The translations under genes and the position numbers were made by a program. Below the pieces are notes generated by a model that was not told the DNA's origin, did no database searches, and worked only from the letters and a program-made list of their open reading frames with translations. This document shows, one piece after another, positions 56,672 to 64,000 of a stretch of 64,000 nt of DNA. Origin of the DNA: Jimgerdemannia flammicorona (lineage: Eukaryota; Mucoromycota; Endogonomycetes; Endogonales; Endogonaceae). The DNA lies in NCBI GenBank assembly GCA_003990745.1, contig RBNI01000002.1, positions 17,246 through 81,245 of the forward strand, written 5' to 3'. Numbering within the stretch: the stretch's first letter is position 1; each line of letters begins with the position of its first letter.

Positions 56672-59600
56672 TTAATTACCAGCGTAGAGTTCCGTAATAC
56701 CCATTCCTTGCATGCATAAGTCAAACTTTGCCTTTGGAAGGGCTTTAGTCAATGAATCCGCCATCATATATTCTGTTGGGGTGTATTCAAGGTATATAGT
56801 GTCGTTTCCATGCATTCACATATAAAATGATGCTGTATGTCAATGTGTTTCGTTCTGGCATGATGTATAGGGTTCTTCGCCAAAGCAATCGTTGATTGGT
56901 TATCTTGCTGGAGTAGCGTAGAGTGCCGTTGTTCGTATCCCAGCTCCTTTAACAGTTCTCGAAGCCAGATAGCCTTCTTTGTTGCTGTTGACAATGCTTG
57001 ATATTCCACTTGCGTAGAGGATGTTGCCACTGAAGGTTGCTTACGCGTTTGCCACGAAATGGCTCCATTGTTTACTTTAAAGATGTATCCGGTCATAGAC
57101 CTTCTGTCATCTAAGTCGCCGGCCCAATCGGCGTCACAAGAACCGAATAGGTGTATAGTACTCCCGCTTTGCCCATTATCACCACCCAAACTGAGCGTAT
57201 AGTCTGCAGTTCCTTTGATGTATTGGAAAATTCACTTGATTGCCATCCAATGGCTATTGTCATAGCATGAAGAATACTGCGCTGCTTTGTTTACCGCAAA
57301 AGAGATATCAGGTCTCATCCCTTATTATATAAGATACATGAGGGATCCCACGGCTTGTCGATAGGGGATCTCGTTTCCCTCAGGCGTAGTGTCAGACTTC
57401 TTTAGTTTCACAAATGTTTCCATAGGTGTCCCGACTAGTTTGCATTCACTCATCCCGAATCGCTCGAGAATATTTCGAATGTATGTGGCTTGTGTTAGGT
57501 GTATAGCGCGCTCGCGCCTGTTACGTGTAATCGATATTCCAAGGAGATAGGACGCTTCACCTAAGTCCGTCATTTTGAATTCCTGGTGTAGTGTAGCCTT
57601 TACGTCGTTGATTTCACTTGCCGTTCCGACTAAAATAATATCGTCAATCCAAATTCCCAGGTATACTGTTCCTGAGGATGTATGTCGGGTGTATATGTAT
57701 GAATCAGCTTCACAACGCTTGAATCCGTTGTCTAGAAGATATCCATCGATCTTTCAATTCCACAACCTTGCCGCTTGCTTGATTCCATAGAGTCCTTTGC
57801 GTAATTTACATACGAGCTCGTTTCCATCGTTGTCATATAGTTCATATCCTTGTGGTTGAAGAATGTATAGTTCGGTATCCATGTCTCCATTTAGGAAGGC
57901 TGTCTTAACATCCATTTGATATATCTCATAGTCATACTTGGCTCCGATCGCAAGAAGTATTCTAAGCGAAGTCAACTTAAATACCGGGGAAAATGTCTCG
58001 TCGTAGTCTATGCCGTAGCCTTACGAGTACCCCTTTGCTACAAATCGAGCCTTATACTGTTCTACATTGCCATTGCCATCGTATTTAATTTTATACACCC
58101 ATCGGGATCCTATGGCTTGTCGATATGCTGGAAGAGGGACCAAGTCCCATGTATCATTTTCGATGAGTGAGTTATACTCTTCGTCCATAGCCTTTTTCCA
58201 CTCCTTTTTATTGTTCGAATGAATGGCTTCGTCATAGTGTGCTGGCTCACCGGTCGTTGCTATGTAAGCGCATTCACAGGCGTAGTTCACGTGATGTTGT
58301 TTGCGACGAGATGACTTGGGTGGGTTCCAGTAATTTCCCAGATCCGCTTGGATTTTGTTATCCATCCCAGATTTGCGCTTCTTCTTACCCTTCGGAAAGA
58401 TATCCTCTTCGTCATCCTTGTCCATAATTTCTGTTATCCTTGGTTCTTGCAATTTCATTTCCGTTTGAATGGGTTGCGTTTTCGCTGGTGTAGGTCTCAA
58501 GGATGTCTTTGGCGTAGTCTTCGGTGACGTTCCGGGTGTAGATGTTGTTCTGCTAGCCTTTGCAGTTGGCGTAGATGATGCTGGCTGTACCGTCGAATTC
58601 ACCGTTGGATTTGAGATAGGAATTTCCATGTAGATTTCCTGCTTAGTCTCTTTGAACTGTACATCGCGTGAAATGATCATACGTCATTTCTGCAGGTTCC
58701 AAAGTCTGTATCCCGCTCCATCGTATCTAAGGAATATATGCTTATCTGCCTTAGGTTCGAACTTGCCTCGGTTGCCACCTTTGTCCAGAATGTATGCCTC
58801 GCTTCCGAATATGCATAAGTGTGAAATGTCAGGCTTGGATCTACTCCATAATTCCTCAGGGGTAAGATTGCTGTCATTCCTGGATTGCTTGCCGGGATCC
58901 TTGCTTAGAGCTCGAGAGAAACAATGATTTCGAATATATGTCACCGTATTCACCGCTTCCGCCCAAAAGGACTTCGGTAAACCGGCCGTATTCATCATCG
59001 TTCTAGCCATTTCCACTACCATTTGATTGAATCGTTCCGCTACACCATTTTGCTGAGGTGTATAAGGGGCTGTCATAGAGTGCTGTATACCGTTCTTCTT
59101 TAAGAAGTGTCTGAAACCTTTGTTAACGTATTCTTTGCCGTTATCTGAGTGTAGGGTTCGTATTCTACGTCCCATCTCGTTCTCCACGGCTGCCTTGAAT
59201 TCCCGGAATTTGTCGAATACCTCATTTTTCCCCGCAATGAGATATACGTGGACTTTGCGTGTATAATCATCAATGAATGTAATAAAATACTTCTTCCCAG
59301 AGTGTGATGCCGTTCGCATGGGGCCACAAATATCCGTATGAATCAAATCGAGAATGCCGGTCGCTTGCTTTGTTCATTCCTGAAAAGGTTGCCGGGAAGC
59401 CTTGTTTGCCGCGCATCCGTCGCAAAAGAAATCCGGTGGTGTATAGTCCGGTAAACCGTATATGGACTTGCTCCTTATCATCCGTTCCAGGCTCATTTTA
59501 CCGATATGTCCTAAGCGTTCATGCATTATATGCCAGAAATCCTCTCCTGTCGTAGTTGCAGAATATGCGGATGTAGTACCACTCGGCGTGCTGTTAATTG

Positions 59601-61092
59601 CGTATAGATTCCCCTTTCTTGATACGTACATTAACTCCTTATTGTTTTTCAGATTGATTACCGTTACACCGTTCGGGCGTATATTTACTCCTCTGTCCCC
59701 ATGAGCCATCATCCGGCCTATCGAGAAGAGGTTCTTGCCTATATCTGAAATGTATAATACGTCCACGAAGGTGCCTGAAGGTTCATCAACGTTTCCATGT
59801 AGATGTATGCCTACGTTGCCTTTCCCTTGAGCGTAAATGACATTATTGTTGCCTAGCTTGATAGGTATGGGATGCTCGAACTTCTCGTACATAGAGAACC
59901 ACTCCCGGTGAGCCGTCATATGCTGTGTTGCACCCGAATCCATGAGCCAGACCTCTTCGCTGCATGCATAAGCACTGTTCGGCGTATAGCTTACATTTGT
60001 GCTGGCGCCGACATTGACATCACCATTTTTCGCTGTCTGAAAAGTGTTTTGTTGACCAGGATTTGTAGATGTCGAACTGGTGGAATTGCATCTGCAACTG
60101 GCAGTTGGTTCCGAATTTCCTTCTATTTCAATGGTTTCTGCATATGGATAGGTCGCCGCTTCTGCAAAGAATAGACCTCCGCCACTGCTGTTCTCGTTGT
60201 TGGCATCCACCGTGTTTGCCTGCCATTGTCCTTGCTGTTGGTCACCTTTTTCCTTCTTCTTGCAGTTGCAGTCCTGCTCACGATGTCCATGCTTATTACA
60301 GTAAAAGCATTTACCGTCGAATTTCTCGTGTTGCTGGCCTCAACCTTTGTTCGGCTTGCCTTTGCCTCGTCCACGTGCTCCACCATAGAATGCTTTCTCG
60401 TCGTATTCCTCATTGGCATTGTTGCTGCCTAGCCTCGTTTCCTCGTTTAAAAGGCTTGTGACGACATGCTTATAATCTGATAATCTGCTGGATTCCCTCA
60501 TAGCAGCGACAACCACGTTGTACGCTTCGGGAAGACCTCATATAAGAGCCAGGACCTTGTCTTCATCCTTGATGGTGTCCGCTAGCATAGATGTAAGGGA
60601 ATTCACTTGATTCGCCAGCTCGTCGACTCGATTGGCATAGTCCCGGATACTCTCCTTGGACTTAATTCGAAGATTGAATAGTTGCGCCTTTAAGTGGAAT
60701 CTGTTTGACGCGGATGCCTGTTGATGGTGATTGCGTAAAATCTCCCAGGCTTCATTCGCCATCGTAGCGTTGATTACCAGCTTCATTTGCGCATTCGAAA
60801 GGGTGAACGTAATCTTCCTTAGCGCTTTGCGATCTTTCACGGCATCGTATGTCATTACTTGCGCCTGTGGCTTCCAGTAGTCCTCCAAACCGCATTCTTC
60901 AAGGAGATTCTTCATATGATATGCCCATATGGCGTAGTCCTTACCATCAAAGACAGGAATCGTCCTCTTTACTGTTGACGTTGGCGCCACTGCCAGAATG
61001 TTCGTCGTCATGGAAGCGAAACCCGTTCCGGCTGTGTTTGTGTTACCAGGACTTGGCGGCATGCTGCTAGCACTGCTTGAACTAGTAGCCAT
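56672..61092 (-). pseudogene. Copia D Gag-Pol, one frame with premature stops
   Basis: From the ATG at 61092 a single frame runs to about 56810 without any indel. Gag is at 61092-60300 and ends in the knuckle CFYCNKHGHREQDC. Protease: VWLMDSGATQHM (about 59955). Integrase: HERLGHIGKMSLERM, then DFFCDGCAANKASRQPF; core ICGPMRTASHSGKKYF, TLHSDNGKEYVNKGF and TPQQNGVAERFNQMV. RT: ALPAYRQAIGSRWVYKIK-like region (58110), YQMDVKTAFLNGDMDTE and LGIWIDDIILVG (about 57640). RNase H: GSCDADWAGDLDDRRSMTGY (57150). About eight stops interrupt it, and a single-base loss near 56808 shifts the last codons before the TAA at 56672. It is an almost intact, recently dead element. Confidence 0.92.
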
Positions 61093-61133
61093 TGTATAGC
61101 GTATGTGTAAGAGGGGTGTATTATAGCCACTAA

Positions 61134-61148
61134 GCAGGGCTCATAACC
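61134..61148 (-). promoter_or_regulatory. Half-tRNA-type primer binding site of copia D
   Basis: The plus strand GCAGGGCTCATAACC lies directly next to the 5' LTR (its minus-strand complement is the site). It equals the anticodon stem-loop sequence of fungal initiator tRNA-Met, which has GCAGGGCUCAUAACC. Drosophila copia and yeast Ty5 are known to use a fragment of initiator tRNA in this way. Confidence 0.8.
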
Positions 61149-61303
61149 TGTTGTGGAATGTGGAAGTTTGGAGAGAGAAGACTAACTGTTTATTGCTAAT
61201 TCTTATGCACTTTTACGCGTCGCAATTAGTGACATTTACATGATGACGTAGTCAAGGAAGGCTGCGCCACCATATATCGAGTTGTAACCTACATATTTCA
61301 ATA
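61149..61303 (-). repeat. Copia D 5' LTR
   Basis: 155 bp, direct repeat of 56260-56414. The AGTAC duplication follows at 61304. Confidence 0.95.
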
Positions 61304-61308
61304 AGTAC

Positions 61309-62060
61309 TATCCTTCTTCTTGAAAAATAAGACTGATGAGCCATAAGGAGATTTGCTTGACTGAATGGCTCCTCATATAAGTAGTTCTTCTAGTTCCTTC
61401 TTGACTGCTTCAATTTCAAGTAATGACATATAGTATATATGTTTCTTTAGTGATACAGTTCTTGAGGTCAGTTCGATTTCATGATCAACTTCTCATATAG
61501 GTGGTAGACCAGATAGCTTATCTGGAAAGACATCCTTGAATTCTTCTAGCAGTAACTTGATACTTTCATTGACTAATAGTTCTTTGTCTTATTTCTTAGA
61601 GCAGACCATTATAATAAAGGCATGCATTGCCTTCTTGAGTACTCTTTTGTACTGTATTGCTGACAGTATTACAATCTGGACCTTGCTCATGGTCTTGTCT
61701 ATCTTGATAGTAATATTGGCTCTATCTTGAAGTAAGGTGACTTCATTCATATACTAATCTATGTCTGGGTTGTATTTTGTAAGCCAAGGTTTTCCTAAGA
61801 TCAGATTATGATCTCCTAGTGGTACAATCTTAAAGTTCATTCCTAATATTTCTGGATCTTGATGGGTAGTTTGGCAGTAATTAACTCAATGGGGTGCAGA
61901 GTACTATCTGCAGTAACTATACTATTATTCTTGGGTACAGGCTTGGTAAGAATCTTGAGACTTTCAATGAGATTCTGGTTGATGAAGTTCCCTATAGCTC
62001 TGCTGTCTATGAGTACTTAAAATTCTTTTCCTTTAACTAGGCCTTTGAAAATGAGTATAG
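61309..62060 (-). pseudogene. Element C protease and RT N-terminal part
   Basis: Protease: VLIDSRAIGNFINQNLIESL (about 62040), with the active site D-[ST]-G changed to D-S-R; then ILGKPWLTKYNP (about 61800). RT N-terminus: GLPPI.EVDHEIELT (about 61500), KKELEELLI.GAIQSSKSPY (about 61380). The copia insertion cuts RT at 61303/56260. Stops are present. Confidence 0.8.
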
Positions 62061-62094
62061 CTTGAGCTTGATTTTCACTAAAACTTGCTGCTTG

Positions 62095-62460
62095 ATTAAT
62101 GCTACCAAAATCTTTTTGGTTTTGCTTAGTTTTAGGGAGTTCTTAAATTTTTGTAATCTTAAGTTAACTGGCTTTTTCTAGGATTATTTGTATGACTTAG
62201 TCTCCTTCTTTGACTATATAGTCTTGATCCTTCTGGTTGATAAGTAGAACTTGAACTTATCCTCAAAAGTTTGGGTCAATGATACTAGTGCCTATATCTA
62301 AATAATATTTGATACTGAGTCCTGATTGCAGTGCAATTCTGGTATAATGTCCTTCAGGACATTGAACTGCAATTCCAGTAGGCACCAGAGTTCAGTCCTT
62401 GGCTAGAATGATGACTTGTTTGACTGAGTGTAGATCAAGACCAATAGCTCCTTCTGTTTG
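62095..62460 (-). pseudogene. Element C dUTPase domain
   Basis: On the minus strand, after the knuckle: motif I TEGAIGLDLHS (62458-62428), then LVPTGIAVQCPEGHYTRIAL (motif II region), DIGTSIIDPNF.G.VQVLLIN (motif III), VKEGD.VIQIILEKA (motif IV) and KDFGSINQAAS (motif V, about 62115). All five motifs are in order. Stops occur at Trp, Arg or Gln positions. As in element A, the domain lies between the Gag knuckle and the protease. Confidence 0.85.
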
Positions 62461-62599
62461 ATATTGAGAGACCTGGGCCTTTAGGTGTAGCTTCTTGATC
62501 TTAAGCTTGGGTTGACTGATAGTAGGATTGACAGATGTATCTTTGGACAATATGGTGACTGGTCTAGAGGATTCACTGGTCTTCTTAGGATATTTGGTT

Positions 62600-63500
62600 A
62601 TAATGTATCCTATTTAGTGACAGAAGAAATAGGCTCTAGATTTCTTCAGGCAGTTCTTTTCTTCAGGAGTAAGCTTGGTGTTCTTTTTGTTCATGGTGTC
62701 TAAGTTCATTGGTATCAGGTCAACTGTCCTTGATTGGTTTCTGTGGTGGTTCTCAAAGTGGTTCTTCTTATAGTATTTTGGTTCAAAGTAGTTACCAAAG
62801 ATAATGACATTAAACCTATTGACAATTCTCATGACTTCATCAAGATTCTTGGACTCTTCTAGCTCAACCTTGACTTGTGTGTTTCCTTTCAGATCTTGGA
62901 CATAGTGGTCTATCTTTTTGTCTTCAGATATTACTGATAGTTCAAGTAGGATTGATAGGAATTATACATTATAGCTTTGTATAAACTTAAGTTACTTGAT
63001 GTTTGCTAGCTTGTCCCTGGCTAGCTTGGTAGCATTAGCAGGCTTGAACTACTTATGAAGGGCTCTTTTGAAGGCATTCTAGTCTTGGATTCATATATAT
63101 GAGTGTATGGATGTGACCATAATATAATTATGCCACCAGATGACTGTATTTCCTCAGAGAAGTGTGGTGGTAAATTGGACTTACATATCATCTTCCATTC
63201 TTGTAAGTTCAAAGTATTGGTCCAACTAGAAGATTCATGCATCTGTAGATAGTCCTCCTCAATGGCTATCAAAGATATCTAGCTTGAGTGGCTTGAAACT
63301 AAACTCTTCTCTTTTGGCTTATTTTTCTATCAAATACTAACTAGTGCTATAGTAGAATATGATGTATTTATAGCTTGTGTTTTCTGCTGTTCTAGCTACT
63401 TGAAGTTCTTGAATTTGGTGGGCTATAGTATTGATCATATCTTCTATACCAAGTTGCTATCCTCCTGCTTCTTCTATAGCAGAGGGGTCTAGCTGGTAGA
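62600..63500 (-). pseudogene. Element C Gag
   Basis: Segments at 63272-63021 (WKMICKSNLPPHFSEEIQSS) and 62832-62614 (ending CLKKSRAYFFCH.IGYI) form a Gag with a decayed knuckle: FFCH.IGYIITKYP, where the Cys/His pattern is partly lost by G-to-A changes. The N-terminal part near 63500-63300 is too broken to read. Confidence 0.65.
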
Positions 63501-63609
63501 CTAACTCTTTATGACTCATTTTAGGTTTGTGTGACTAGTTGTGACTGGTTTCCGAATTCATGTGAGGTTTCCTAATAAGGCAAGGTATAATGACACTATT
63601 GCTACCAAG

Positions 63610-63875
63610 TGTAACAGTTCTAGTTTCTTTAAGAGGAAGTGACTAAATCTGGAAGTTCTGGTTAGTCTAAAGTAGCTCAAAGAGATACTTAAAGGTTTAA
63701 GTATTCTTGAAGAATTTCTGAGAGAAAATATTCTGAGCTTTATTCAGATAGAGAACAAGGATATTTATACAAGATCTGAAAGAAAGATCTGGAAGGATCT
63801 TGGAAAGAAAGAGAAATGCCAAGAAATAGGTTCTTGACAAAGCTGACTAATATAGTTCTACAATGTTCCAAAAGA
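63610..63875 (-). repeat. Element C 5' LTR, truncated by an insertion
   Basis: It starts TGTAACAGTTC at 63610 and matches 47330-47457 and 53014-53155. The match stops at CCAAAAG (63875), and the missing remainder of about 200 bp must lie beyond the window. Confidence 0.88.
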
Positions 63876-64000
63876 GGAGGAAGAAGGCCCAGCGGGAGCC
63901 AAGGGAGCGAACCCAGAGCCAGTGTCAAAGCGAACGGAAGACATGTGGAAAGGCGTGTATAAGGGGGACGGACAAAGAACGTAACTGAAATTGCATCAGG
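63876..64000. other. GC- and CpG-rich unknown sequence inserted in element C LTR
   Basis: AGGAGGAAGAAGGCCCAGCG opens a stretch with normal CpG (GCGGG, GCGAAC, GGACGG) that contrasts sharply with the decayed LTR. It is probably the end of a younger mobile element. Too short to classify. Confidence 0.5.

Larger units (their letters stand above)
56260..61303 (-). mobile_element. Ty1/copia element D, full length, in element C RT
   Basis: 5,044 bp on the minus strand with 155-bp LTRs (56260-56414 and 61149-61303) and a perfect 5-bp target duplication AGTAC (56255-56259, 61304-61308). One gag-pol frame, order Gag-protease-integrase-RT-RNase H as in all copia elements. CpG is retained, unlike in the host element C, so it arrived late. 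LTRs differ at six positions. Confidence 0.95.
47330..64000 (-). mobile_element. Ty3/gypsy element C, interrupted by LINE, copia D and an unknown insertion
   Basis: On the minus strand C runs from its 5' LTR (63610-63875, cut by another insertion) to its 3' LTR (47330-47457 plus 53014-53350, about 465 bp). LTR edges are TGTAACAG (changed to TATAATAG at 47330) and TTATA. The primer site next to 63610 reads CTTGGTAGCAA, and a purine tract AAGGAGGGAGGAA lies at 53351-53365. Order: Gag (about 63500-62600), dUTPase (62460-62095), protease (about 62045), RT (split by D at 56260-61303), RNase H, integrase and chromodomain (about 53820-53690). All frames carry stops. Confidence 0.88.

Noticed and set aside
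58021..60461. Plus-strand ORFs over copia D (for example 59872-60174, 60069-60461)
   Set aside because: Shadows of the minus-strand gag-pol frame.

Overview
The window is eukaryotic and looks like a transposon-rich filamentous ascomycete (Pezizomycotina). The two intact genes have many short GT-AG introns and encode fungal-type TFIIH p44 (SSL1) and the nucleoporin SEH1. Everything around them is nested, decayed transposons. Most of these have almost no CpG and are full of C-to-T and G-to-A changes, which points to heavy methylation-linked deamination or RIP. A large repeat-rich genome such as that of a truffle or another Pezizomycete would fit, but the genus is a guess.

Layout. 1-2299: tail of a family-A LTR, then the 5' half of a LINE. 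2300-5092: a scrap of family-A RNase H, an unassigned GC-richer block, then an AT-rich tract with a relic gene. 5093-24501: Ty3/gypsy element B (minus strand), carrying complete Ty3/gypsy element A (5602-16163, minus strand) inside its 3' LTR. 24506-29700: a decayed hAT transposase, minisatellite arrays and a decayed gene on the minus strand that may encode a 2-oxoglutarate/Fe(II) dioxygenase-like protein. 29785-38846: a third, severely mutated copy of A on the plus strand, whose LTR is split by a solo LTR of B. 38852-40915: a LINE scrap and an unrecognised decayed gene. 41802-46548: the gene island, SSL1 and SEH1 in tandem on the minus strand. 46650-64000: Ty3/gypsy element C (minus strand), interrupted by a full-length LINE (47458-53002), a Ty1/copia element D (56260-61303) and an unknown young insertion at 63876.

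The most unusual content is in the three Ty3/gypsy families. All three carry a trimeric-type dUTPase domain. In A and C it lies between the Gag zinc knuckle and the protease; in B it lies between the protease and the reverse transcriptase. A and B also have very long LTRs (about 2.05 and 1.57 kb), and each LTR contains a long ORF of its own in the element's sense direction, seen in every copy. A and C end in a chromodomain; none was seen in B. A sits inside a B element in one place and B inside an A element in another, so the two families were active over overlapping periods. Element D is the youngest. It keeps CpG and a nearly single-frame gag-pol, and its primer site matches the anticodon arm of initiator tRNA-Met. 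No CRISPR array, rRNA or convincing intact tRNA gene was seen.
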